The position numbers were made by a program, and so were the translations under genes. Positions 19,120 to 27,648 of a stretch of 64,000 bases of DNA are shown in pieces (within the stretch, counting starts at the first letter, position 1; each line of letters begins with the position of its first letter). Under the pieces are notes generated by a model. That model did no database searches. It saw only the letters and a program-made list of their open reading frames with translations, and had not been told where the DNA came from. The stretch covers positions 3,855,001 through 3,919,000 of the forward strand of contig NZ_LJJF01000001.1 in assembly GCF_001625365.1 (NCBI RefSeq), written 5' to 3'. The stretch comes from Streptomyces sp. MJM8645. GTDB lineage: Bacteria; Actinomycetota; Actinomycetes; Streptomycetales; Streptomycetaceae.

Positions 19120-19947
19120 ATGCCCCCCAAGCCCCGTACCTACCAGCCGCAGAAGGTGCGCACCGCGCTCGCGGCGCAGACCGGCGCGCTGCGCGACGCC
19201 GTCCGGCAGCTCTGTGAACGCCCGGACGCCGAGCAGTGGTTGGCCCGGCCGACCAGGCTGGGGGAGTGGACGGTCCGCGAGCTGATCGCGCACCTCGCCG
19301 TCCAGCTCGACTTCGTCCCCGAGCACCTCGACGATCCGCTGGAGGGGCGGGCGCCGTTGGACCTGCCGGGGTGGGTGGCCGCGGTCGGCACGGTCGCGCC
19401 GCTGCTCGACGAGCAGGCCCGGGCGAGGGCCGCCGGCGACTTCGGCGGGGACGCGGCCTCGGTGGCGCAGGCCTTCACCCGGGCGGCGGACGCGCTGACC
19501 GGCCTGCTGGACCGGTCCGAAGCCGCCGACCCGGTACGGCGGTTCGAGATCCGGCTCGGCTCGATGACCCTCGCCGACATGCTGGTGACCAGGCTGGTGG
19601 AGGCCGTCGTGCACGCCGACGACCTGGCCGCCGCGCTCGGCCTCGACGGCTTCCCGCACGACCGCCAGGCCGTCGCCGCCGTCACCCGGCTGCTGGCCGA
19701 CGCCTTCGCCGACCGCACGCCGGGCGGCGCGGTCGAGCTGCGGATCCCGCCGTACGCCGTCGTGCAGGCCGTCGAGGGCCCCCGGCACACCCGGGGCACC
19801 CCGCCGAACGTGGTCGAGACCGACCCGCTGACCTGGATCCGGCTGGCCACCGGCCGGGCCGGCTGGGCGGCCGCGGTGGACGCGGCGGCGGTCTCCGCCT
19901 CCGGCGAGCGCAGCGACCTGCGGGAGTACCTGCCGGTGCTCGGGTAG
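19120..19947 (+). CDS. MPI/DinB-like protein with sterol-carrier-type C-terminus
   Basis: 275 residues. N-terminal half shows the DinB/MPI pattern WLARPTRLGEWTVRELIAHLAVQLD, then RLVEAVVHADDLAAALGL. The C-terminal part (about 190-275) resembles the sterol-carrier-like domain fused to these proteins (NVVETDPLTWIRLATGRAGW). TATGTT at 19107-19112 ends 7 nt before the ATG at 19120, the geometry of a leaderless transcript; an in-frame ATG at 19108 is less likely. It follows purL and is convergent with the DUF3152 gene. Biochemical function unknown. Confidence 0.8.
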   Translation: MPPKPRTYQPQKVRTALAAQTGALRDAVRQLCERPDAEQWLARPTRLGEWTVRELIAHLAVQLDFVPEHLDDPLEGRAPLDLPGWVAAVGTVAPLLDEQARARAAGDFGGDAASVAQAFTRAADALTGLLDRSEAADPVRRFEIRLGSMTLADMLVTRLVEAVVHADDLAAALGLDGFPHDRQAVAAVTRLLADAFADRTPGGAVELRIPPYAVVQAVEGPRHTRGTPPNVVETDPLTWIRLATGRAGWAAAVDAAAVSASGERSDLREYLPVLG

Positions 19948-19966
19948 CCGCGCTTCAGGGGGCGTC

Positions 19967-20845
19967 CTACGGCACCGACGGCCCGCTGAGGTAGGTGCCG
20001 TTCTCCGAGTACGGCCAGGCGTTCGGCTCGCAGCCCTTGAGCCCGTAGATCTGCTGCATCATCGCGGGCGCCGGCTTGCCCGGGCCGGGGCAGGTCTCGT
20101 GCCCGTGGCCTATCCGGTGGCCGACCTCGTGGTTGATGATCAGCGCCCGGTACTCGTCGAGCGGGCCGCTGAACTGCGGTGAACCGGTGTTCCAGCGCTT
20201 GGAGTTGACGAGTACCTGGTTGCCGACGTTGCAGTTCACCTCGCCGTGGGTGTCCAGGCCTGAGGCGCCGCAGATCCGGTCCACCGTGGCCGGCGAGGCG
20301 ATCTTCACGGTGAAGTCGTACCCGCCGCCGGCGACCAGCTGGAAGCCGTTCTTGCGGTCGTTGGTCCAGCCGCGCTTGTCGCCGAGGAAGCCGTGGATCT
20401 GGGCGGCGGCGGAGGCGGCGTCGATGCCTATGCCGTCCTCGACCTCCACCCGGTAGCGGCGCACGGTGCCGCGTCCGACCGGCTGGGCGGTGGCGGCGGC
20501 GATGCTGAAGGTGCCCGCGCCCTTGGCCGGGCCGGGGTCGGGCGTGGTGGGGGCGGGCGGCGAGGGCGGGGCGGGGGGCTCGCTCGGGGTGTCGGTCGGC
20601 GTCGGGGTCGGTGTCGGGCCGGCGGGTGAGGGGGCCTGTTCGGTCGGCGGGGCGATCCGCGCCTGGGCGGTCGGCCCGCCGTCGGGCGCGTCCAAGGAGC
20701 GGGTCAGCACGGCCGCTGTACCGCCCAGCACCGCCACCGCCGTGACCAGCGCCGCGAGCATGCCGGGCCCGAGCCGGCGCGGCGGCCGGCGGCGTCGGCG
20801 GCCGCGGGCACTGCTGCTCCTGGCGGCGGATCTGGCTGCGGGCAT
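19967..20845 (-). CDS. DUF3152 exported protein with a zinc-metalloprotease motif
   Basis: 292 residues. A basic N-terminus (RRRRRPPRRLG) and one hydrophobic helix (MLAALVTAVAVLGGTAAVL) give a signal anchor, followed by a Pro/Thr/Ser linker of about 60 residues typical of wall-spanning proteins. The extracellular domain carries HEVGHRIGHGH, an HExxHxxGxxH-type metzincin-like motif, and paired cysteines (ICGASG, NCNVG, ETCPGPG, KGCEPN). Probably a cell-wall-associated metallopeptidase; the substrate is unknown. AGGG lies 8 nt before the ATG. Divergent from the DUF3151 gene. Confidence 0.85.
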   Translation of the reverse strand: MPAARSAARSSSARGRRRRRPPRRLGPGMLAALVTAVAVLGGTAAVLTRSLDAPDGGPTAQARIAPPTEQAPSPAGPTPTPTPTDTPSEPPAPPSPPAPTTPDPGPAKGAGTFSIAAATAQPVGRGTVRRYRVEVEDGIGIDAASAAAQIHGFLGDKRGWTNDRKNGFQLVAGGGYDFTVKIASPATVDRICGASGLDTHGEVNCNVGNQVLVNSKRWNTGSPQFSGPLDEYRALIINHEVGHRIGHGHETCPGPGKPAPAMMQQIYGLKGCEPNAWPYSENGTYLSGPSVP

Positions 20846-20967
20846 GATCGACACCCTGACATGGCGAACGGGTGAATGTCCACATACCGGGTATGCAGAC
20901 GCCCGGCGGCCGCCGCCGATCCCGGGACGGCGGTTGACCCTGGCGTCTCGGGTGGCAGACTGCCTGC

Positions 20968-21387
20968 ATGGCGATTCACCGGAATCTTCTCGACGGCCCC
21001 GACCCGACCCTTCTCCCGGAGGACGAGCAGCCCTACCGCATGCTGGCGGAGGAATCGGCCTCACCCACCCAGGTGGCCGCCGACTTCCCGACCTTCTGCC
21101 TCGCCTGGGCGATGCTCGCCGACGACGCCTACGCGGCCGGCCGCTACGTCGAGTCCTACGCCTACGCCCGCACCGGCTACCACCGCGGCCTGGACGCACT
21201 GCGCCGCAACGGCTGGAAGGGCCACGGCCCCGTGCCGTGGGAGCACCGCGGCAACCGCGGCTTCCTGCGCTGCCTGGCCGGGCTCGCACGGGCGGCCGGC
21301 GCGATCAAGGACACCGAGGAGGAGGCCCGCTGCTGGCAGTTCCTGAAGGACAGCAGCGCGGAGGCGTACGCGGAGCTGAAGCAGTAG
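20968..21387 (+). CDS. DUF3151 protein
   Basis: 139 residues, single compact helical domain. Recognisable pattern: ATG start MAIHRNLLDGPDPTLLP, PTFCLAWAMLADDAY, VESYAYARTGYHRGLDALRR and GNRGFLRCLAGLARAAGAI. DUF3151 genes commonly sit next to fba in Streptomyces, as here (convergent). Function unknown. Confidence 0.88.
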   Translation: MAIHRNLLDGPDPTLLPEDEQPYRMLAEESASPTQVAADFPTFCLAWAMLADDAYAAGRYVESYAYARTGYHRGLDALRRNGWKGHGPVPWEHRGNRGFLRCLAGLARAAGAIKDTEEEARCWQFLKDSSAEAYAELKQ

Positions 21388-21426
21388 ACCCGCACGGCTG
21401 CTGAGGCAGCGGACCCACAACACAGG

Positions 21427-21459
21427 TGCGCCCCCCGGTGAAGTCCACCGGGGGGCGCA
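21427..21459 (+). terminator. Terminator after the DUF3151 gene
   Basis: 14-bp perfect stem (TGCGCCCCCCGGTG and its complement) with a 5-nt loop AAGTC, 40 bp past the stop. Confidence 0.85.
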
Positions 21460-21472
21460 TCCGCGTTCACAC

Positions 21473-21497
21473 GGTGGCCGGGCTCAGCCCGGCCACC
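21473..21497 (-). terminator. Terminator after fba
   Basis: Perfect 10-bp stem GGTGGCCGGG/CCCGGCCACC with loop CTCAG, immediately beyond the fba stop. Together with the hairpin at 21427 it insulates the two convergent genes. Confidence 0.8.
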
Positions 21498-21501
21498 GGG
21501 C

Positions 21502-22524
21502 TCACTTCAGGCGGTTGCCGGCCGAGCGCAGCTGCTGCGCGGCCTCCAGCACGCGGGCGGCCATGCCCGCCTCGGCGAGCTTGCCCCAGGTGCGCGGGTC
21601 GTAGGTGTTCTTCTTGCCGACCTCGCCGTCGACCTTCAGCACGCCGTCGTAGTTGCGGAACATGTGGTCCACGACCGGGCGGGTGAAGGCGTACTGGGTG
21701 TCGGTGTCCAGGTTCATCTTCACGACGCCGTTCTCCAGCGCGGTGGCGATCTCCGCCGCGGTCGAGCCCGAACCGCCGTGGAAGACGAAGTCGAACGGGT
21801 CGGTCTTGCCGTACTGCTTGCCGATCGCGTCCTGCAGCTCGCGCAGCAGCTCCGGCTTCAGCACGACGTTGCCCGGCTTGTAGACGCCGTGCACGTTGCC
21901 GAACGAGGCGGCCAGCAGGTAGCGGCCCTTCTCGCCCAGGCCCAGCGCCTCGGCGGTGCGCACGGCGTCGTTGACGGTGGTGTACAGCTCGTCGTTGATC
22001 TCGTGCGTGACGCCGTCCTCCTCGCCGCCGGTCGGGGTGATCTCGACCTCAAGGATGATCTTGGCGGCGGCGGCCTGGGCCAGCAGCTCCTGGGCGATCG
22101 CCAGGTTGTCGGCGAGGGTCTCGGCCGAGCCGTCCCACATGTGCGACTGGAACAGCGGGTTCTGGCCCTTGGCCACGCGCTCGGCGGAGACCGCCAGCAG
22201 CGGGCGGACGTAGCCGTCCAGCTTGTCCTTCGGGCAGTGGTCGGTGTGCAGCGCGACGGTGATGTCGTACTTGGCGGCGACGATGTGCGCGAACTCGGCC
22301 AGCGCCACGGCGCCGGTCACCATGTCCTTGTTGTGCTGGCCGCCCAGGAACTCCGCGCCACCGGTCGAGATCTGGATGATGCCGTCGCTCTCGGCCTCGG
22401 CGAAACCACGCAGTGCGGCGTGCAGGGTCTGCGACGAGGTGACGTTGATGGCCGGGTAGGCGAACTTGCCCGCCTTGGCCCGGTCCAGCATCTCGTTGTA
22501 GACCTCGGGAGTTGCGATGGGCAT
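21502..22524 (-). CDS. fba: Class II fructose-bisphosphate aldolase
   Basis: 340 residues from the ATG at 22524 with AGGAG 8 nt upstream. Zinc-dependent cleavage of fructose-1,6-bisphosphate in glycolysis and the reverse in gluconeogenesis. Zinc-ligand and active-site blocks: ALHTDHCPKDKL, LEVEITPTGGEEDG, SFGNVHGVYKPG, FVFHGGSGS and the phosphate-binding KMNLDTDTQYAF. Monocistronic with its own terminator. Confidence 0.97.
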   Translation of the reverse strand: MPIATPEVYNEMLDRAKAGKFAYPAINVTSSQTLHAALRGFAEAESDGIIQISTGGAEFLGGQHNKDMVTGAVALAEFAHIVAAKYDITVALHTDHCPKDKLDGYVRPLLAVSAERVAKGQNPLFQSHMWDGSAETLADNLAIAQELLAQAAAAKIILEVEITPTGGEEDGVTHEINDELYTTVNDAVRTAEALGLGEKGRYLLAASFGNVHGVYKPGNVVLKPELLRELQDAIGKQYGKTDPFDFVFHGGSGSTAAEIATALENGVVKMNLDTDTQYAFTRPVVDHMFRNYDGVLKVDGEVGKKNTYDPRTWGKLAEAGMAARVLEAAQQLRSAGNRLK

Positions 22525-22866
22525 GCGATCCGCTCCTGTCGGGTTGCGGCGTACGGACGGTGCTGTCCGACGCTGTGTACGCCTTCGGTACGACTCCGTG
22601 CCGGCCGCCGACGCGCGGCGCTGCGGTGTGGCTCTCCGGCACCAAGGTTCGAGCGACCTCCGCGGTACGGCAATGAGGGTGGTGTGCCGCTGCGGACCGG
22701 ACGCCCGTGCCATCCTCCCAGACTCGTGCCCGCAGGTCAGCAGGAGCCCGCCAGTCGGACCGTCGCCGGCGACGACGCGGACGGCCCGCTCCTACGACGT
22801 TCGGCGGACACCGGATACACCTGCCGGGCGAAGCCTCCGGACAGAACGGCCAGCTATCCTGCGGCC
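22525..22866. other. Gene-free divergent promoter region between fba and the DedA gene
   Basis: 342 bp without a credible coding frame. TATCCT at 22855-22860, 6 nt before the DedA GTG, is a clear -10 box. The fba promoter should lie within about 22540-22680 but I cannot assign it. Confidence 0.5.
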
Positions 22867-23586
22867 GTGGACTACAACCAGCTGGCCGTCAACCTTCTCG
22901 ACGCCAAATCACTGATCTCGTCCGTCGGCGCCATCGGGCTGATCGCGATCATCTTCGCGGAGACCGGCCTGCTGGTCGGCTTCTTCTTCCCGGGTGACTC
23001 ACTGCTGATCATCGCCGGCGTCGCGGCGTCGAACGCCGCCTCGTCGGTGCTCGGCGACGGCGCCAAGCTGCCGATCGCCGTCCTGCTCGTCGGCGCCCCG
23101 GTGGCCGCGGTCGCGGGGGCCCAGCTCGGGCACCTGATCGGGGTCAAGGTCGGGCCGAAGATGTTCGACAAGCCCGAGTCGAAGATCTTCCGCCGCGAGT
23201 ACGTGATGAAGGCGGAGGAGTACTTCAACAAGTTCGGGCCCGGCAAGGCCGTGGTGCTGGCCCGCTTCATGCCGATCGTCCGGACCTTCCTCAACCCGGT
23301 CGCGGGCACCCTGGAGATGCCCGCCCGGACGTTCTTCCTGTGGAACGTCGTCGGCGGCGTGCTCTGGACCGAGTCCATGCTGCTGATCGGCTACTTCTTC
23401 GGCGACGCGCTCGCCCCGGTGATCGACAAGTACCTGATCCCGGCGGTGCTGCTGATCGTCCTGCTCTCGATCTCGCCGATCCTGATCGAGGTCCTGCGCG
23501 AGCGCAAGAAGCGGAAGGCCGGCGGCGCCGTGGAGAGCACCGAGGCCGACGCCGTGCAGAGCGGCGGCCGCCACCGGCGCGGCTGA
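22867..23586 (+). CDS. DedA-family membrane protein
   Basis: 239 residues. The GTG at 22867 lies 6 nt behind a TATCCT -10 box, so the message is probably leaderless. Five or so TM helices. DedA core: GLLVGFFFPGDSLLIIAG, then FNKFGPGKAVVLARFMPIVRTFLNPVAGT and FFLWNVVGGVLWTES. DedA proteins are proposed phospholipid/lipid-carrier flippases that maintain membrane polarity. The tail is cationic. Convergent with pyrE across a parS-containing terminator. Confidence 0.92.
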   Translation: MDYNQLAVNLLDAKSLISSVGAIGLIAIIFAETGLLVGFFFPGDSLLIIAGVAASNAASSVLGDGAKLPIAVLLVGAPVAAVAGAQLGHLIGVKVGPKMFDKPESKIFRREYVMKAEEYFNKFGPGKAVVLARFMPIVRTFLNPVAGTLEMPARTFFLWNVVGGVLWTESMLLIGYFFGDALAPVIDKYLIPAVLLIVLLSISPILIEVLRERKKRKAGGAVESTEADAVQSGGRHRRG

Positions 23587-23611
23587 GCACCGGGGCTTCG
23601 CGCAGTGCACG

Positions 23612-23666
23612 CGAAGGGGCCGGGTCCCGTCTCACGTTTCACGTGAAACAGGACCCGGCCCCTTCG
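23612..23666. terminator. Bidirectional terminator between the DedA gene and pyrE, with parS in its loop
   Basis: Perfect 16-bp stem (CGAAGGGGCCGGGTCC at 23612-23627, complement at 23651-23666). The 23-nt loop holds the 14-bp parS palindrome. Confidence 0.85.
23636..23649. promoter_or_regulatory. parS centromere site (ParB binding)
   Basis: GTTTCACGTGAAAC, a perfect 14-bp palindrome identical to the consensus reported for Streptomyces parS. ParB binds such sites, which cluster around oriC, to organise and segregate chromosomes at sporulation. It is the only exact copy I found in the window. Confidence 0.92.
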
Positions 23667-23687
23667 TACTGTCAGGTCCGGCCGGGC

Positions 23688-24224
23688 TCAGAGGCCCAGG
23701 TCGTCCAGGTCGTAGGCGGTCACGTACGGCAGGCCCTGCGCCTCGACCGCGGCCGCGCCGCCGCGCTCCACGATCACCGCGACGCCGACCACCTCGGCAC
23801 CCGCCTCGCGCAGCGCCTCGACGGCGGTCAGCACCGAGCCACCGGTGGTGGAGGTGTCCTCGACCGCCAGCACCCGGCGGCCCTTGACCTCCGGGCCCTC
23901 GATCCGGCGCTGCAGGCCGTGCGCCTTGCCCGCCTTGCGGACCACGAAGGCGTCCAGCTCACGCCCGCGCGCGGCGGCGGCGTGCAGCATCGCGGCGGCC
24001 ACCGGGTCGGCGCCCAGGGTCAGACCGCCGACGGCGTCGTACTCCAGGTGCGAGGTCGCGTCCAGCATCACCCGACCGACCAGCGGGGCGGCCTGGCCGT
24101 CCAGCGTGATCCGGCGCAGGTCGACGTAGTAGTCGGCCTCCTTGCCGGAGGAAAGGGTGACCTTGCCGTGTACGACGGCCTTGTCCTTGATCTGTGCCAG
24201 CAGGGCGTCGCGGTCGTTGCTCAT
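23688..24224 (-). CDS. pyrE: Orotate phosphoribosyltransferase
   Basis: 178 residues. Transfers phosphoribose from PRPP to orotate in pyrimidine synthesis. Motifs: KVTLSSGKEADYYVDLRR, GLTLGADPVAAAML, FVVRKAGKAHGLQRRIEG (catalytic Lys loop), and the PRPP loop VLAVEDTSTTGGSVLTAV. Starts with ATG 30 bp after the CoxG-like stop, so the two may be cotranscribed. Confidence 0.96.
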   Translation of the reverse strand: MSNDRDALLAQIKDKAVVHGKVTLSSGKEADYYVDLRRITLDGQAAPLVGRVMLDATSHLEYDAVGGLTLGADPVAAAMLHAAAARGRELDAFVVRKAGKAHGLQRRIEGPEVKGRRVLAVEDTSTTGGSVLTAVEALREAGAEVVGVAVIVERGGAAAVEAQGLPYVTAYDLDDLGL

Positions 24225-24254
24225 GAGCGTCCAGTCTAGGCCCTCTCCCGCCGG

Positions 24255-25250
24255 TCAGCGCCGACGCAAGGCCCTGACCAGCACCACGGCGCCACCCAGC
24301 AGCGCGACCCCGCCGCCGATCACCCACGGCACCGCGCTGCGGCCGCCCGAACCCGGCACCACGATCCCGCCGGCCTCGCCGCCCCACCGGGACGCCGCCC
24401 GGGCCCGGGCACTGCGGGCCGGCAGCGCCGGGGCGTACCGCCCGCGCGGCGGCGCGTGGTCCACCTCCTCGGCCGAGCGGCCGACGATGCTGCGGCGCAC
24501 CGGGCCGCCGCCCGCCGGCTCCTCCTCGTACTCGAAGAGCGGCTCGGCGGGGAGCTCCTCGGCGACGCCCTCCTCGGGCCCGTCCTCGTCGCCGCCGCCG
24601 GTGGGCAGGCCGAAGCGCTCGGCGTCGGCGTCGGAGAAGGCGATCAGGTCGGACAGGTCGTCGTCGAGGTCGTCGCCGGGCTGGTCCTGGTGCTCCTCGA
24701 TGAACACCACGCTGGCGTCGGTCCCGGCCTCGGCTTCGCTGCCGGTCTCGCTGCCGGTCTCCGGGTCGCCCTCGCCGTCGTTCTCGCTCTCCGGCTCGGG
24801 CCCGGCGTCCGGGGAGGCGAGCGCGGTGGCGAACCGGTCCAGCAGGCGGCGCCCGGCGGCGTCGAGGGTCTCCTCGTCGAACTCGGTGAGCCGGCCGGTG
24901 GCGCTCAGGTCGCCGGTGAAGCGGACCACCGCGGTGCCGTCCTCGGCGCCGTCCGCGACGCTGACCCGGACGGTGGCGGTCGCCTCGCCGCTGCCGCGGG
25001 CCTCCTGGCCCTCGGCGAACACGGTCAGCACGCCCTCGCGTCCCTCGATCAGGGACAGCACGCCCTTGTACGTGATGGTGGAGCCGCCGATGCGCAGCTT
25101 CAGCCGGCCGCCGATCTCCTCCGCCGGCCCTGTGCCGACCGCGGCCGGTTCGGTGCTCAGCCCCGGCACGCTACGGGCCAGCAGAGCCGGATCCTGCAAG
25201 GCCTGCCGCACCAACTCGGCGGGCATCGGGACGACAACCTCATGCTCCAT
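24255..25250 (-). CDS. CoxG-like SRPBCC protein with acidic linker and C-terminal membrane anchor
   Basis: 331 residues in three parts. Residues 1-150: SRPBCC/CoxG fold (MEHEVVVPMPAELVRQAL, SVPGLS, then GGRLKLRIGGSTITYKGVL and GRLTEFDEETLDAAGRRLLDRF). Residues 150-240: very acidic linker rich in Glu/Asp/Ser. The end: basic patch and one TM helix (VPWVIGGGVALLGGAVVLV) capped by RALRRR, a tail anchor. CoxG proteins help recruit CO dehydrogenase to the membrane, but no cox genes are present, so the partner is unknown. Confidence 0.75.
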   Translation of the reverse strand: MEHEVVVPMPAELVRQALQDPALLARSVPGLSTEPAAVGTGPAEEIGGRLKLRIGGSTITYKGVLSLIEGREGVLTVFAEGQEARGSGEATATVRVSVADGAEDGTAVVRFTGDLSATGRLTEFDEETLDAAGRRLLDRFATALASPDAGPEPESENDGEGDPETGSETGSEAEAGTDASVVFIEEHQDQPGDDLDDDLSDLIAFSDADAERFGLPTGGGDEDGPEEGVAEELPAEPLFEYEEEPAGGGPVRRSIVGRSAEEVDHAPPRGRYAPALPARSARARAASRWGGEAGGIVVPGSGGRSAVPWVIGGGVALLGGAVVLVRALRRR

Positions 25251-25343
25251 GTCAGGGAGCCTACCGACCCGACCCCGCCCGGTCCCTACCCACCGCCACC
25301 CGACTTCCCCGGGACCACCGGCGTCCCGCCCCGCGCCCCCGGC

Positions 25344-26978
25344 TCAGCGGGGGCCGAGCAGGGTGAGGGCGGCCGGGGGGTGGGCGGGGCGGAGGGCGGC
25401 GAGGCGGGTGGCGGAGCCGCGGAGGGCGTCGGGGGTGAGGGCGCGGGGCGGTGGGGCGTCGGGGGCGAGGGTGAGCGGGGGCCGGGCGGCGGCCGCGAGG
25501 AGGAAGGTCTGGGCGGCGCCCGGCGGGTCGGGGCGGCAACTCGCGGTGGCGCTGCCCTGGACGGCGTACGGGACGGTCTGCAGCCCAGCCGTGCGCAGGC
25601 CGGACTCGATCGGCCAGAGGCCGCCCGGGTCGCCGCCGGCCCGGACGGCGACGCGGCCGCCGGGGGAGAGCAGCCGGGTGGCGAGGCCGTAGAACTCCTG
25701 GGAGTGGAAGGTGACCGGTCCGCCGTCGGCGGGCGCGGGCAGGTCGGCGAGCACCACGTCGTACGGTCCGCCGGTCGTGGCGCCGCGCAGCCAGGCCATC
25801 GGGTCGGCGGCGGTGGCGTGGACGCGGGGGTCGTCGAGGGAGTGGTCGGTGAGGGCGGCGAGCCCGGGGTCGGTGCGGGCGAGTCGGGGGAGTGCGGGGT
25901 CGGCGTCGACGAGCCGGACGGAGCGGACGCCGCGGTGCCGGAGCACCTCGCGCAGGGCGAGGCCGTCGCCGCCGCCGAGGAGCAGGACGCGGGCGTCCGG
26001 GCCGGCGGCCATCGCCGGGTGGACCAGGGCTTCGTTGCCGCGGTACTCGTCGGGTCCGCAGACGGTGAGACGGCCGTTCAGGTAGAGCCGGAGCGGGCCT
26101 TCGGCGGGGCCGGTGAGCACGATCTCCTGGGAGTGGCTGCGGGCGGCGAAGCGGACCTGGGCGCCGTAGAGGGCGTGCCGGGCGGCGCGTTCGATGGCGC
26201 CGGAGCCGGCGGCGGCCGCGGCGAGCAGGGCGAGGACGAGCGCGCAGCCGCCCCAGAGCAGGAGCCGTATCCGGGGGGCGGGTTCCTCGCGGAAGAGCCA
26301 GAGCACGACGGCGGCTCCGGCGACGGCGTTGACGGCGCCGGTGACGAGGGCGCCGTCGCCGGGCCCGAGGCCGGGGAGGATGAGGAAGGGGAAGGCGAGG
26401 CCGCCGATCAGCGCGCCCACGTAGTCGGCGGCGAAGAGGTCGGCGGCGGCGCGGCTGGCGTCCTCGCGCCGGATCCGCTGGATGAGGGTCATCAGGAGCG
26501 GGATCTCGGCGCCGATGAGGATGCCGATGAGGCAGGTGAGGCCGACCATGGCGGCCTGGTAGCGGCCGATCCAGGCCCAGCAGGAGTAGAGCGCGAGGAC
26601 GGAGAGGCCGCCGGTGAGCGCGAGGGCGCATTCGACCAGGGCGAAGGCGGTGGCGGGCTGCCGGGTGAGGCGTTTGGCGAGGAGCGAGCCGAGGCCCATC
26701 GCGAACACCATGACGGAGAGCACGACGGAGGTTTGGGTGACCGCGTCCCCGAGCAGGTAGTCGCCGAGCGCCACGAGTTCGAGTTCGTAGACGAGTCCGC
26801 AGGCCGCACAGACGAACGCGGCGAGCAGGACGGTGAGGCGGGCCAGCCGGGGGTGGGAGCGCAGCCGGGACCGACGGCGGGCGGGCAGGGGGGCGAGGCT
26901 CCGCCCGGGCCGGGGTGGGGCGCCGTCGTCGAGGTCCACTCGCGAGCGGGCGGGTGGACCGGCCGGATGGTTGATCAC
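25344..26978 (-). CDS. Membrane spermidine-synthase-like protein
   Basis: 544 residues. The N-terminal half has about seven TM helices (VLLAAFVCAACGLVYELELV, SVVLSVMVFAMGLGSLLA, and others). The C-terminal half is a Rossmann methyltransferase-like aminopropyltransferase domain: LYLNGRLTVCGPDEYRGNEAL, VLLLGGGDGLALREVLRH, VDADPALPRLA and VVLADLPAPADGGP. The canonical catalytic Asp of spermidine synthase (LxDxSDP) reads LADLPAPA, so activity on putrescine is uncertain. The GTG at 26978 follows a TAGCGT -10 box by 6 nt; a TTG 6 nt upstream is also possible. Confidence 0.85.
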   Translation of the reverse strand: MINHPAGPPARSRVDLDDGAPPRPGRSLAPLPARRRSRLRSHPRLARLTVLLAAFVCAACGLVYELELVALGDYLLGDAVTQTSVVLSVMVFAMGLGSLLAKRLTRQPATAFALVECALALTGGLSVLALYSCWAWIGRYQAAMVGLTCLIGILIGAEIPLLMTLIQRIRREDASRAAADLFAADYVGALIGGLAFPFLILPGLGPGDGALVTGAVNAVAGAAVVLWLFREEPAPRIRLLLWGGCALVLALLAAAAAGSGAIERAARHALYGAQVRFAARSHSQEIVLTGPAEGPLRLYLNGRLTVCGPDEYRGNEALVHPAMAAGPDARVLLLGGGDGLALREVLRHRGVRSVRLVDADPALPRLARTDPGLAALTDHSLDDPRVHATAADPMAWLRGATTGGPYDVVLADLPAPADGGPVTFHSQEFYGLATRLLSPGGRVAVRAGGDPGGLWPIESGLRTAGLQTVPYAVQGSATASCRPDPPGAAQTFLLAAAARPPLTLAPDAPPPRALTPDALRGSATRLAALRPAHPPAALTLLGPR

Positions 26979-27117
26979 GAACAAACGCTAGGGGACGTTC
27001 GGGACGGATAGCTGCGCCCATTCGACGGACAGTGCGGGACGCCGGATTGACGAATCGTTCCTGCGTGCGATTCATAGGCCATGGAGGGATCCGTGACCCT
27101 GGTCGGGCGGCCGGCGG

Positions 27118-27648
27118 TCATGCCCCGGACACCACCAGCGAGGAGCGGGTGCAGACCAGCCGGCCCTCCTGCGGGTAGGCGTGCCAGGTCCGCCAGAGCA
27201 GCCGGTCGGCGCCGCCCTGGGTGACCAGCGCGGTGAAGGCGCTCGGGTCGCCCGGGAACACCCCGGCCAGGCCGCGCGGGTGGCCCTCGACCAGGGCCAG
27301 CAGTTCCTGGGCGCGGGCCGCGAAGTCGTGCGGGGGCAGCGCCTCGATCCGGGCCGCGAACTCGTACTCCCAGCCGCCGACCTGCTTGGCCACCCGGGCC
27401 GGCAGCGGGGTGCGGCGGCCGGGCAGGCAGGCGACGGTCTCCAGGCACTCGCCGGGGCCGGCGGCGATCACCACCTGGTGCGAAGCGCCCAGCAGTCGCA
27501 GCTGGAGGGTGCCGGCCGTGGCGGGGTGGCCGCCTCCGTCGAGTCTCAGGTCGCGGACCGCGAGAGCGGGCAGCGGGTCGCCGCCCAGGCACCAGGCCAG
27601 GTCACCGGCGCGGGTGTCCGTGTAGGAGGTCTGCAGTGTGGTGAGCAT
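27118..27648 (-). CDS. DUF2617 protein
   Basis: 176 residues, soluble. Pattern of the DUF2617 family: ALAVRDLRLDGGG..., LQLRLLGASHQVV, WEYEFAARIEALPPHDFAARA and VFPGDPSAFTAL near the C-terminus. It precedes the spermidine-synthase-like gene in transcription order, an arrangement I know from other Streptomyces. Function unknown. ATG with GGAG upstream. Confidence 0.8.
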   Translation of the reverse strand: MLTTLQTSYTDTRAGDLAWCLGGDPLPALAVRDLRLDGGGHPATAGTLQLRLLGASHQVVIAAGPGECLETVACLPGRRTPLPARVAKQVGGWEYEFAARIEALPPHDFAARAQELLALVEGHPRGLAGVFPGDPSAFTALVTQGGADRLLWRTWHAYPQEGRLVCTRSSLVVSGA

